Shown here: positions 48,375-56,072 of the stretch, one piece after another
Layout of the letters: every line of letters starts with the position of its first letter
Position numbering within the stretch: position 1 is the first letter of the stretch
Assembly: GCA_026389335.1 (NCBI GenBank)
Contig: JAPLIB010000099.1
Coordinates: forward strand, 62,001 to 126,000
Direction: 5' to 3'
Source of the DNA: Cyanobacteriota bacterium
GTDB taxonomy: Bacteria; Cyanobacteriota; Cyanobacteriia; PCC-6307; Cyanobiaceae
Length of the DNA: 64,000 bases
Program-made: the position numbers and the translations under genes
The notes under the pieces: model-generated
Seen by the model: the letters and a program-made list of their open reading frames with translations, nothing else
What the model was told of the DNA's origin: nothing
Database searches by the model: none

Positions 48375-50403
48375 ATGGAGCCCAACGAGCAGCAGCTTGA
48401 ACTCCTTGGAGCCCTGGAGGCCCTGGGAGGCTCTGCAGGCAACGGCAAGCTGCGGGACTGATGGGCTGGGATGAGCCGACCTACGAGGCCGTGAAGGGGG
48501 GCCTCGTGGCCTCCGGTGAGCTGCTCATGGGTCGCGGTCGCGGTGGTTCGGTCAGCCTGGGCAACGGGGATGGTCCGCTGCCCCAGGCTCGATCGACGCC
48601 AGGGAACGGCAGTCGGGGCCCATCAGCGCTGCAACCACCGCCGCCTCCAGGCCCCAGCCCAGCGGCAAGCAGAACCTCTCGGCCTTCATCTGGAGCGTGG
48701 CTGACCTGCTGCGGGGCGACTACAAGCAGAGCGATTACGGCAAGGTGATCCTGCCGTTCACCGTGCTGCGCCGGCTCGACTGCGTGCTGGAGCCCACGAA
48801 AGAGGCGGTGCTGGCGGAGAAGGAGCTACGCGAGGGCCAGGGGCTGGACCCGGAGCAGTTTCTGCTGCGGGTGGCGGGGCACGGGTTCTGCAACACCTCA
48901 GCCCTGAGCCTGAAGCGGCTGATGGGCGATCAGGACAACATTGGCGAGAACCTGCGCTCCTATATCCAAGCGTTCACCCCAGAGGTGCGCGACATCTTCG
49001 AAAGCTTCAAGTTCCACCTGCAGGTGGATGGACTGGATAGCGCTGGGCTGCTCTACATGGTGTGCGAGCGCTTCGCCCAGATCGACCTGCACCCGGAAAC
49101 GGTGAGCAATGCCGAAATGGGGCTGGTGTTTGAATAACTGATCCGCAAGTTCGCCGAGCTCTCCAATGAAACCGCTGGGGAGCACTTCACGCCGCGAGAG
49201 GTGATCAGGCTGATGGTGAATCTGATTTTCATCGAAGACGATCAGGCCCTCACCCAGGGCGGCATCGTGCGCAGCCTCTACGACCCCACCGCGGGCACCG
49301 GCGGCATGCTCAGCGTGGCGGAGGAACACCTGGTGGGGATGAACCCCTCGGCCCGGCTGGTGCTGAGCGGCCAGGAGCTCAACCCCGAGAGCTACGCGAT
49401 CTGCAAGGCCGACATGCTGATCAAGGGGCAGGACATCAAAAAGATCCGCTTCGGCAATACGCTCTCGGATGACCAGCTGGGCGATCAGAAATACGACTAC
49501 ATGCTCTCCAATCCCCCGTTTGGGGTGGAGTGGAAGAAGATCCAAAAGGAGGTGCAGCGGGAGGCCGACACGCTCGGCTACGCGGGCCGCTTTGGACCGG
49601 GCTTGCCACGGGTGAGCGATGGCTCGCTGCTGTTTCTGCTGCACCTGATCAGCAAGATGCGCCCGGCTCTAGAGGGCGGCAGCCGCTTCGGGATCGTGCT
49701 GAATGGCTCGCCCCTGTTCACCGGCGGGGCGGGCTCGGGCGAAAGCGAGATCCGCCGCTATGTGCTGGAAAACGATCTGGTGGAGGCGATCATCGGTCTG
49801 CCCACCGATATGTTCTACAACACCGGCATCAGCACCTACATCTGGATCCTGAGTAATCGGAAGCCCTTGGAGCGCAAGGGCAAGCTGCAACTGATCGATG
49901 CTTCCAGTTTCTGGCAGAAGATGCGCAAGAGCCTGGGCAGCAAACGCAAGGAGCTGAGCCCCGAGCACATCGAGAAAATCACCCGCCTGTTCGGCAACTT
50001 CGAAGAGGCCGAACACAACGGCAAGCCGATCAGCCGCATCTTCTGCACCGAAGACTTCGGCTACCGCACGATCACGGTGGAGCGCCCACTGCGCGATGAA
50101 GCGGGCCAAGTGGTGCTGGGCCAACGCGGCAAGGCCAAGGGCCAACCCCAGGCCGATTCCAGCCTGCGCGATACGGAAAATGTGCCGCTCTCAGAAGACG
50201 TGCAGCCCTACTTCGAGCGGGAGGTGCTACCCCACGTGGGCGATGCCTGGATCGACCACGAGAAAACAAAGGTGGGCTACGAGATCCCCTTCAACCGCCA
50301 CTTTTATGTGTTCACCCCACCCCGACCCCTGGATGTGATCGATGCCGAGCTGAAGCAGGTGACGGATCGGATCCTGGAGATGATTGGGGGGTTGAGTGGC
50401 TGA
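48375..50403 (+). pseudogene. hsdM: Type I R-M methylase subunit HsdM, broken by frameshifts and a nonsense codon
   Basis: N6-adenine methylase subunit that pairs with HsdS and HsdR. Pieces: winged-helix start at 48375 (LELLGALEALGGSAGNGKLRD) ends at TGA 48459-48461; it continues in another frame from 48461 (MGWDEPTYEAVKGGLVASGE, then MGRGRGGSV). The methylase helical domain resumes in a third frame at about 48661 (SGKQNLSAFIWSVADLLRGD), and TAA at 49135 interrupts [11 protein letters not shown], where homologs read VFEELIRKF. From there to 50403 the frame is whole, with [10 protein letters not shown] (SAM) and SNPPFGVEW (catalytic NPPF). If the sequence is right, no full methylase is made; sequencing errors would have to be several. 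Confidence 0.85.
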
Positions 50404-50932
50404 GCAGTGCAGCAATGAAAAACGCATCATCATCATTGCCGGGCCCAATGGTGCTGGCAAAACCACGTTTGCGCGTGAGTATCTGCCTATTGAAGTAGGC
50501 ATAACCACCTTTATCAATGCTGATCTGATCGCTGCCGGCCTGTCGCCGTTTGCGCCGGAGCTTGCAGCTCGACGGGCGGGGCGGCTGATGTTGGGGGAGA
50601 TTTATCGCTGCGGGGCAGCTGGCGTGGATTTTGCGTTTGAAACCACGCTGGCGGGGAAGGGGGATTTGAAAAGGATTGAACACTGGCGGCGCGCTGGCTA
50701 TCGAATCAAGCTGATTTTTCTGAAGCTCTCCCATAAGGAGGCTGCCATTCGCCGTGTCGCCGAGCGTGTTGCGCAGGGAGGTCATTCAATACCCTCTGAT
50801 GTGATCAGCCGGCGCTTCGTCAGCGGCCTCAGAAACTTCACCACCCTGTACCAGCCGATCGTTGATGCCTGGCAGTTGATTGATAATGGAGGCGCCACAC
50901 CGCACCTGATCACCCAGGGAGGCCGTTCGTGA
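50396..50932 (+). CDS. Zeta-toxin-like P-loop kinase
   Basis: 178 residues. Walker [21 protein letters not shown], the substrate/acid motif [14 protein letters not shown], and the [13 protein letters not shown] lid region are those of zeta/PezT toxins and related AAA-type kinases; zeta kinases phosphorylate UDP-GlcNAc. The length (178) is short, as in chromosomal solo zeta genes. GTG 50396 overlaps the hsdM end by 8 bases, and the stop overlaps the next gene by 4, so it is translated as part of the R-M operon. No epsilon antitoxin is present; the 70-aa gene immediately downstream may do that job (inference). Confidence 0.78.
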   Translation: MAEQCSNEKRIIIIAGPNGAGKTTFAREYLPIEVGITTFINADLIAAGLSPFAPELAARRAGRLMLGEIYRCGAAGVDFAFETTLAGKGDLKRIEHWRRAGYRIKLIFLKLSHKEAAIRRVAERVAQGGHSIPSDVISRRFVSGLRNFTTLYQPIVDAWQLIDNGGATPHLITQGGRS

Positions 50933-51141
50933 GTCAGCCTTGGCAGAACCAGCATCCCGACCCAGACCTCAAGCGGGTGGAAGCGGCCCTGCGGCGATCG
51001 GGCTTACGCGCTCGCGAGTTGGCCCGGATCACCAACACGGGCCTTGTGGTCACGATCGATGGCGAGCTACGCACGATGCGCGGTGCCGAGCTCGACTTGG
51101 CCTTGGAGACGAGCGATGAAGACCGGGTGAGCGAGCCATGA
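50929..51141 (+). CDS. 70-aa unknown, candidate partner of the zeta-like kinase
   Basis: Small, charged protein: DLKRVEAALRRSGLRARELARITNTGLVVTIDGELRTMRG, then an acidic tail (LDLALETSDEDRVSEP). It looks like one helical pair followed by a strand pair; no known antitoxin family was recognised. Start GTG 50929 and the zeta stop share GTGA, and the stop shares ATGA with the ParD-like gene, so all three are coupled. The location and size suit an antitoxin or regulator, but this is positional inference only. Confidence 0.5.
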   Translation: MSQPWQNQHPDPDLKRVEAALRRSGLRARELARITNTGLVVTIDGELRTMRGAELDLALETSDEDRVSEP

Positions 51142-51413
51142 CGATGAACGTCAACCTGTCGCCCCAGCTGGAGGCGATGGTGAAGGCCAAGGTGGCTTCC
51201 GGACGCTATACCTCCGCCAGCGAGGTGGTGCGTGAAGCGCTGCGGCTGATGGAGCAGCAGGATCAGCTGCGGGTGTTGCAGCTCCAGCAGTTGCGTCGCG
51301 ACATCCATGATGGGCTGGCAAGCGGAGAGGCAGAGGCCTGGAACCCGAAGGCGATCAAGGCCGAAGGGCGCCGCCGCTTGGGGGTCCATGACGATTCAAG
51401 GCTGGGCGTGTGA
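51138..51413 (+). CDS. ParD-family antitoxin (ribbon-helix-helix)
   Basis: 91 residues. VNLSPQLEAMVKAKVASGRYTSASEVVREALRLMEQQDQL is the ParD/CC2985 ribbon-helix-helix, and HDGLASGEAEAWNPKAIKAEGRRRLG is the toxin-contacting tail. ParD represses its operon and neutralises ParE. No ParE-type gene follows; 27 bases downstream the RhuM remnant begins. It is therefore an orphan antitoxin, or a partner of the zeta-like kinase by recombination. Confidence 0.8.
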   Translation: MTMNVNLSPQLEAMVKAKVASGRYTSASEVVREALRLMEQQDQLRVLQLQQLRRDIHDGLASGEAEAWNPKAIKAEGRRRLGVHDDSRLGV

Positions 51414-51440
51414 ACCTTGGGATGAACGGGGGCTGTCGGC

Positions 51441-52419
51441 ATGAGCGAAACCACGGAACCATCTCCAGCCTCAGATCTGATTCTGTATCAAACAGAGGAT
51501 GGAAAAACCCGCATCCAGTGCCGCTTTGAGGATGAAAGTCTCTGGCTCACGCAGGCCCAGATAGCGGATCTCTTCCAGACCACACCACAAAACATCACTC
51601 AACATATCAAGGCGATTTACGAGGAAGGAGAGCTTAGCGAAGATTCAACTTGTAAGCCGCTCTTACAAGTTCGATCCGAAGGAGGACGGCAAGTCCCGTC
51701 AGTGGGCGAATGAGCGTCTGAGCGAATACCTGGTGAAGGGCTTCGCCATGGATGATGAACGCCTGCGCAAGCCCGTGACATCGGGATTACCAGACTATTT
51801 CGATGAGCTGCTGGAGCGGATTCGTGACATCCGAGCTAGTGAACAGCGTTTGTATTTACGTGTGAAGGACATTCTGGCCCTGGCTGCGGATTACCAGCCC
51901 CCGGATGCCCAAACACAGACGATGTTCAAGACAGTCCAGAACAAGCTGCATTTTGCTGTAACTGGTTTGACCGCTCCCGAGATCATCAGTCAGCGCGTCA
52001 ACCCTGAGCTACCTAATATGGGCCTCACCAGCTGGAGCGGAGTACGGGTTATCAAAAAAGATGTGAAGGTGGCCAAGAATTATCTCAAGGAAGCTGAGAT
52101 CAAGGAATTAAATCGCATTGTGGGGATGTTTCTGGACTATGCCGAGGATCAGGCGCAGCGCCGCAAGCAGGTGTTCCTGAAGGATTGGCCAGAGCGCCTG
52201 GATGCGTTTCTTTTCTTCAACGACCGCGATGTGCTGCCGGGGTTCGGCAGCGTCTCCCGCGATGCAGCCGAGCAGCGGGCCTTGGCTGCCTATGAGCAAT
52301 TCAATGAGCGCCGCCGGCTCGCGGCAGAAGAGCAGGGCGCGGTGGATGCCATGGCTGCCCTGGAGGATGTGGCGAGGATGGCGGAGCAGCGCAGCACAGG
52401 CCGGGAGGATCATCCATGA
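51441..52419 (+). pseudogene. RhuM/virulence-type protein with internal deletion
   Basis: RhuM-family genes commonly sit inside type I R-M operons. Part 1 (51441-51713) has the N-terminal start (DLILYQTEDGKTRIQCRFEDESLWLTQAQIADLF and NITQHIKAIYEEGEL) up to CKPLLQVRSEGGRQV. Part 2, in another frame, picks up RQWANERLSEYLVKGFAMDDERLRKP at about 51694 and runs to 52419. About 30-40 residues that homologs have between GGRQV and RQWANERL are gone, and the frame is shifted. Part 2 alone could be translated from ATG 51733. It ends in an ATGA overlap with hsdS. Confidence 0.7.
51648..51670. repeat. Perfect 9-bp inverted repeat near the RhuM deletion
   Basis: ACTTGTAAG, 5-base loop, CTTACAAGT. It lies in coding sequence for TCKPLLQVR, about 25 bases before the deletion junction. 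Could form a cruciform in single-stranded DNA and promote the deletion. Confidence 0.6.
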
Positions 52420-53792
52420 GCTTCCCCCGTTACCCGACCTACAAGCCCAGCGGCGTGGAGTGGCTGGGGGAGGTGCCGGAGCATTGGGAGGCAATAGAAG
52501 CCAGGAGAGAAATTGCTTTCTTGACCAGTGGGTCTCGTGGATGGGCGGAATTTTACTCGGACGAAGGGCCAATCTTCTTGAGGATTGGAAACCTAACGAG
52601 GGACAGCATTCGCCTCAACCTGGAAGACATCCAGAGAGTAACCCCACCTGCAGGAGTTGAAGGGGATAGGACTGAAGTACATGAAGGAGATGTCCTGTTC
52701 TCAATTACCGCTTATCTTGGCTCTGTAGCAGTGGTGCCTGGCGGACTAGAGAGAGCCTATGTTAGTCAGCACGTATGTCTTGCAAGGCTTGCGAATGGCA
52801 ATCTAATGCCTGATTGGCTTGCATATTCGGTGCTATCGGCCTCTGGAAAGGCATATCTTGAGGCAGAGAGCTACGGAGGAACGAAAGTGCAACTCGCTTT
52901 GGACGATGTCAAGTCTTTCCCGCTGTCACTTCCTCCCATTGAGGAGCAGCGATCGCTCATAACCTTCCTCAATCGCGAAACCGCCAAGATCGACGCCCTG
53001 ATCGCCGAGCAGCAGCGCCTGATCGAGCTGCTTCAGGAGAAGCGCCAGGCCGTGATCTCCCATGCCGTGACCAAGGGGCTGAATCCGCACGCACCGATGA
53101 AGGATTCGGGGGTGGAGTGGCTGGGGGAGGTGCCGGAGCATTGGGAGGTTAAGCCTGTAAAAAGGCTAATCAGATCGATTGGACAAGGCTGGAGTCCTCA
53201 GTGCGAGAACTACAGCGTAGATGGGGGCGAAGGGTGGGGGGTTCTGAAAGTTGGATGTGTCAATGGAGGAGCATTTAGGTCAACTGAAAATAAGTCGCTT
53301 CCGGTTGAGCTTGACCCGAAGCCGGAGCTGGCAATTTTCAAAGACGACTTGCTGGTTTCACGCGCTAATACACGTGAGCTTGTAGGCAGCGCTGCTGTTG
53401 CTCTTCAAGACTACCCCAACCTTTTATTGTGCGACAAGCTCTACAGACTGAGAGTTGACTGCAAAGGAGCCCATCCTCAGTTTCTGTCATTCTTTCTTGG
53501 TTCCCGAGAAGCAAGGAGTCAAATCGAATTAGAGGCGAGTGGCGCAAGTGACTCCATGCTCAACATAAGTCAGAGTGCAATCCTTGAACTTCCTTGTCCA
53601 GCCCCGCCCGCGGACGAGCAGGTAGTTATTGTTGAAACAACAAATAGACAACAGAGCCATCTTGTAAATCTCGCCGATGAGGCCGTCAAGGTAATCAAGC
53701 TCCTTCAAGAACGCCGCTCCGCCCTGATCTCCGCCGCCGTCACCGGCCAGATCGATGTGCGCGGGCTGGTCCTTGAGGCTGAGGCTGCATGA
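52416..53792 (+). CDS. hsdS: Type I restriction specificity subunit HsdS
   Basis: 458 residues. Two target-recognition domains (about 20-160 and 245-390), each followed by a conserved helical spacer (EEQRSLITFLNRETAKIDALIAEQQRLIELLQEKRQAVISHAVTKGL and the matching DEQVVIVE... LLQERRSALISAAVTGQ). They determine the bipartite DNA target. Each TRD is introduced by GVEWLGEVPEHWE, encoded by an identical 37-bp sequence (52455-52491 and 53112-53148). The TRDs are less GC-rich than the spacers, as expected for swapped modules. Complete, though its methylase partner is broken. Confidence 0.9.
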   Translation: MSFPRYPTYKPSGVEWLGEVPEHWEAIEARREIAFLTSGSRGWAEFYSDEGPIFLRIGNLTRDSIRLNLEDIQRVTPPAGVEGDRTEVHEGDVLFSITAYLGSVAVVPGGLERAYVSQHVCLARLANGNLMPDWLAYSVLSASGKAYLEAESYGGTKVQLALDDVKSFPLSLPPIEEQRSLITFLNRETAKIDALIAEQQRLIELLQEKRQAVISHAVTKGLNPHAPMKDSGVEWLGEVPEHWEVKPVKRLIRSIGQGWSPQCENYSVDGGEGWGVLKVGCVNGGAFRSTENKSLPVELDPKPELAIFKDDLLVSRANTRELVGSAAVALQDYPNLLLCDKLYRLRVDCKGAHPQFLSFFLGSREARSQIELEASGASDSMLNISQSAILELPCPAPPADEQVVIVETTNRQQSHLVNLADEAVKVIKLLQERRSALISAAVTGQIDVRGLVLEAEAA

Positions 53793-53836
53793 GCAGCACC
53801 CCCAAGACGATCCAGATCTTTCTGCCCAGCGGCGAA
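53724..53836. repeat. 113-bp direct repeat, copy 1 (end of hsdS and start of GIY-YIG)
   Basis: Matches 54540-54652 with one mismatch. It spans the last 23 codons of hsdS, its stop and the first about 13 codons of the GIY-YIG gene. In this copy the GIY-YIG frame ends after a few codons (FLPSGEFSR then stop). Confidence 0.9.
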
Positions 53837-53868
53837 TTCAGTCGTTGACAGGCAGGGAGGCATTCCGA

Positions 53869-54264
53869 TCAACGATTTTCCAGAAGGTGTACTGGGTAAG
53901 CGGAGAAGATACGATCCACGGTGATCAACGTCAGTTCATGCTGCATCGCCTGCGCGATCAACAGGCGGTCAAATGGGTCACGGTGGAGTGGAGGCAGATC
54001 AGCCAGATGAGGCATCGCCCCTTCATCAACTGACAGAGCTGTGATGCTGTGGGCGGATCTCTGTTGCGGCAGATAGGTGGCCGGTGGGGCAGGAAGGAAG
54101 AGTTTGCCGAGGTTGTGTTTGATCACCGCCTCCCAAACGGAAACCGAACTCAGAAAGACATCATTCGATGCGTTCTGTATGGCACCCCGTAATGAATCGG
54201 GCAGCTTGGGATCGGCTGCGATGTACCAAAGGAACACGTGGGTGTCCACCAGCAGTCGCATCAC
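53869..54264 (-). CDS. vapC: VapC-type PIN-domain toxin
   Basis: 131 residues. PIN ribonuclease: LLVDTHVFLWYIAADPKLP (first Asp), SVSVWEAVIKHNLGKL (conserved Glu), and PPLHRDPFDRLLIAQAMQHELTLITVD (third and fourth acids). Cleaves tRNA or rRNA. Follows its Phd-type antitoxin with a 4-base overlap (ATGA). The pair is oriented against the R-M operon and occupies the DNA between the 113-bp repeats. All catalytic acids seem present. Confidence 0.9.
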   Translation of the reverse strand: MMRLLVDTHVFLWYIAADPKLPDSLRGAIQNASNDVFLSSVSVWEAVIKHNLGKLFLPAPPATYLPQQRSAHSITALSVDEGAMPHLADLPPLHRDPFDRLLIAQAMQHELTLITVDRIFSAYPVHLLENR

Positions 54265-54497
54265 CCCTCAAAATCCTGCAGGAGGCTGTCGGGAAGAGGA
54301 GCATCGAAGTCATCGGGGACGCTGAACGCTCCAGCCGCCAGGCCGAAGGGGCGGGAGGGGGACTGGGAATGCGTGATTGGTCGGAGTTCAGCGACTGCAC
54401 GGCCCTCGCGGAGAACCAGTACACGCTCCCCTGCCTCGACTCGATCGAGCAGGGCAGCAGGATCTTTGGCTAGTTCTTGCAAGCTGATGTTGATCAT
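54261..54497 (-). CDS. vapB: Phd/YefM-type antitoxin (VapB partner)
   Basis: 78 residues. MINISLQELAKDPAALLDRVEAGERVLVLREGRAVAELRPI is the Phd/YefM DNA-binding fold; the tail (FGLAAGAFSVPDDFDAPLPDSLLQDFEG) is the toxin-blocking part, with the typical PDDFDAPLPDxLLxxFEG end. It should repress the operon from the AT-rich region just upstream (54498-54530). Pairs with the VapC downstream. Confidence 0.9.
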   Translation of the reverse strand: MINISLQELAKDPAALLDRVEAGERVLVLREGRAVAELRPITHSQSPSRPFGLAAGAFSVPDDFDAPLPDSLLQDFEG

Positions 54498-54539
54498 TTC
54501 ACTATTATAGTCGGTTGTTTCTAAGACCCTGGGACACTT

Positions 54540-54652
54540 CTGATCTCCGCTGCCGTCACCGGCCAGATCGATGTGCGCGGGCTGGTCCTTGAGGCTGAGG
54601 CTGCATGAGCAGCACCCCCAAGACGATCCAGATCTTTCTGCCCAGCGGCGAA
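54540..54652. repeat. 113-bp direct repeat, copy 2
   Basis: Second copy of 53724-53836, preceded by unrelated sequence. The duplicated hsdS end is not translated in frame here; the GIY-YIG start continues past the repeat as LHGIRLAQITT before truncation. Confidence 0.9.
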
Positions 54653-54690
54653 CTCCACGGCATTCGTCTCGCCCAGATCACCACGGGCGG
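54605..54690 (+). pseudogene. Truncated GIY-YIG nuclease N-terminus
   Basis: MSSTPKTIQIFLPSGELHGIRLAQITT matches the first about 27 residues of GIY-YIG nuclease family proteins commonly encoded after hsdS (consensus RTIQIFLPSGDPRGIRIAEITT). After LAQITT the sequence switches to unrelated DNA of the next toxin remnant, so the catalytic GIY-YIG domain is absent. The family call rests on the motif and on position behind hsdS. Confidence 0.6.
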
Positions 54691-54706
54691 TGCGGCGACG
54701 ATGGGA

Positions 54707-54811
54707 TCAGGCCCGTTTGAGCAGCTCATAGGCCCGATCAGCCTGGTCGCGCACTGCCTGCGGCAGGGCTTCATAACAGCGCCAGAAGCGTGGACTCGCC
54801 TGGTGCTTCAA
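54707..54811 (-). pseudogene. Truncated ParE/RelE-like toxin fragment
   Basis: From TTG 54811 the frame reads KHQASPRFWRCYEALPQAVR, then DQADRAYELLKRA and stops. This matches the first about 34 residues of ParE/RelE-type toxins (RFWxCYEALPxxVQxxADKxYxLLK). The rest of the toxin is missing at the junction with the GIY-YIG remnant. It directly follows an antitoxin-like gene with a 4-base overlap, so it is the ruined toxin of that pair. Confidence 0.6.
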
Positions 54812-55008
54812 CGCTCGCTGCAGCGACCGGCCGCCAGATCAGCCAGGGCTTCCTCGGCCAACCAATCCAGCGTTCCGGCCTGAACGTCCTGCTCCAGCTG
54901 CTGGTCCCATTCGGCCAGGTCGGACTGTTCGAACCAGGCCCTGAACTCAGCGCGGCCCGCGGGATCCAGCTGCTCTACGGCAGCTTCGATGGCATGGAGG
55001 CTAGTCAT
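54808..55008 (-). CDS. Antitoxin-like small protein (partner of truncated toxin)
   Basis: 66 residues: LHAIEAAVEQLDPAGRAEFRAWFEQSDLAEWDQQLEQDVQAGTLDWLAEEALADLAAGRC. This is the pattern of small antitoxins paired with ParE/RelE-type toxins in cyanobacteria and other phyla (RxIxAAVxxLxPxxLAAFRAWFxxFDAxxWDxQ). It would be intact while its toxin is truncated. ATG 55008 lies 32 bases from the divergent VapB-like start at 55041. Confidence 0.65.
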   Translation of the reverse strand: MTSLHAIEAAVEQLDPAGRAEFRAWFEQSDLAEWDQQLEQDVQAGTLDWLAEEALADLAAGRCSER

Positions 55009-55040
55009 GGGGGCACCTTAAGTGGCCTGCAGGCTCCTTT

Positions 55041-55214
55041 ATGCGCACCCTCTACATCCGCCACGTACCCGATGAGGTGGCCGCAGGGCTGGAGAAGCTC
55101 GCCGAATCCGCCCGTCGCGCCGACAACGCTGAGCGGCTGAACGCCCTGCCCTCCCTGCCGATCGAGCGCGCCAGCATCCTGGAAGCGTTGGCCGAGAGCT
55201 GCGCCGGGCGCTGA
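55041..55214 (+). CDS. FitA/VapB-like antitoxin, 57 aa
   Basis: MRTLYIRHVPDEVAAGLEKLAESARRADNAERLNALPSLP then IERASILEALAESCAGR. The start has the LYIRxVPDEVAxxLExLAExxRRSxNAE pattern of FitA-type ribbon-helix-helix antitoxins. The stop overlaps the next ATG (TGATG), so it is coupled to the VapC-like gene. Short but complete-looking. Confidence 0.65.
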   Translation: MRTLYIRHVPDEVAAGLEKLAESARRADNAERLNALPSLPIERASILEALAESCAGR

Positions 55215-55525
55215 TGCTGGTGATCGATGCCTCCGTGCTGGTCGATGCCGAGCTGCTTTCAGTGCTGCGCAGGCTGGTCCTGGCCGACAAACTGCAGGAC
55301 AGTCATGCCCTGCAGGCACTGGCCACCACCGACCGTCTGGGCCTGCGCCGCCACCCCAGCCGCTCCCTCTGGCCCCGGGCCTGGGAGCTGCGCTCCAACC
55401 TCTCCGCCTACGACGCCCTCTATGTGGCCCTGGCCGAGCAGCTCCATGTGCCCCTGCTCACCGCCGCTGCCCGCCTCGCCAGGGCAGCGGGGCTGCGGTG
55501 TCCGGTGGAGGTTCTGGAGGCGTGA
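55214..55525 (+). CDS. VapC-like PIN protein with an internal deletion
   Basis: 103 residues against a usual 130. Reads MLVIDASVLVDA and then at once ELLSVLRRLVLADKLQD; homologs have about 25 residues between these two motifs (between the first Asp strand and the Glu helix). The later Asp (NLSAYDALYVALAEQL) is present. The frame is kept, so a product could be made, but the missing helix and loop should abolish folding or activity. Partner of the FitA-like gene just upstream. Confidence 0.65.
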   Translation: MLVIDASVLVDAELLSVLRRLVLADKLQDSHALQALATTDRLGLRRHPSRSLWPRAWELRSNLSAYDALYVALAEQLHVPLLTAAARLARAAGLRCPVEVLEA

Positions 55526-55558
55526 GCGAATGCCCCTCCGACTCCTGACCCGGAAAAC

Positions 55559-55577
55559 TGCCGTAGGATTGCCGTAG
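55559..55577. promoter_or_regulatory. Candidate operator: TGCCGTAG direct repeat, 11-bp period
   Basis: TGCCGTAG-GAT-TGCCGTAG ends 17 bases upstream of the ribbon-helix-helix start. Ribbon-helix-helix repressors bind short repeated sites on one face of DNA; an 11-bp period fits that mode. Confidence 0.5.
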
Positions 55578-55593
55578 CTTTACCCGGTTCGTC

Positions 55594-55797
55594 ATGGCCA
55601 CCACCCGCCTTGAGGTCCGCCTCAGCGATCAGGTCAACGAGCGCCTCGAAGCCCTTGCCGCTGCCGAAGGGCTCACCAAGACCGATGTCTTCCGTCGTGC
55701 CCTTGCGCTCTACATGCTCGCCAAGAAGCAGGAGCAGGCAGGTGCCAGGCTGCAGTTCGCCCACGGGGATCAGGTGGAAACCCTGGTGAACATCTGA
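55594..55797 (+). CDS. CopG-like ribbon-helix-helix protein
   Basis: 67 residues. RLEVRLSDQVNERLEALAAAEGLTKTDVFRRALALYMLAKKQEQ is a ribbon-helix-helix; the tail (LQFAHGDQVETLVNI) is short. Expected to bind DNA as a dimer. Its stop shares a base with the start of the membrane protein gene, so the two are co-translated. It probably represses its own module and may be the antitoxin side. Confidence 0.75.
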   Translation: MATTRLEVRLSDQVNERLEALAAAEGLTKTDVFRRALALYMLAKKQEQAGARLQFAHGDQVETLVNI

Positions 55798-56072
55798 TGG
55801 ACGACATCACCGCTGCCTATGCCCGCGAACTGCAGACGGCCATCAGCGGGATCGAGATCAGAACGCCGGAGCACCCAGCCGATCGAGCCCAGCGCCACCG
55901 CATTGAGCGCATGGCGGTCTGGATGATCGCCGCCACCTCCTGCTTCGCTGCCCTGCTGATTGTCTGCAGCCTGTTTCGCCCTGTGCCGGAGAAGCGGATC
56001 GATTGGAGCACCGGCATTCTTCAACTCGTGCTGGGCGGGGCCGTGGGCTTTGCCTTGAAGCGTTCCCCATGA
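55797..56072 (+). CDS. Small two-TM membrane protein downstream of RHH gene
   Basis: 91 residues. The N-terminal 40 are charged and soluble; helix 1 is MAVWMIAATSCFAALLIVCSLF (about 39-60) and helix 2 is STGILQLVLGGAVGFAL (about 71-87). Coupled by one-base overlap to the RHH gene and by ATGA to the next gene. This resembles small membrane toxins or effectors next to RHH proteins, but no family was recognised. Function unknown. Confidence 0.5.
   Translation: MDDITAAYARELQTAISGIEIRTPEHPADRAQRHRIERMAVWMIAATSCFAALLIVCSLFRPVPEKRIDWSTGILQLVLGGAVGFALKRSP

Noticed and set aside
48697-49137. A stand-alone 146-aa protein
   Set aside because: It matches the middle of HsdM and its frame continues past the TAA to the rest of HsdM, so it is a piece of the broken gene.
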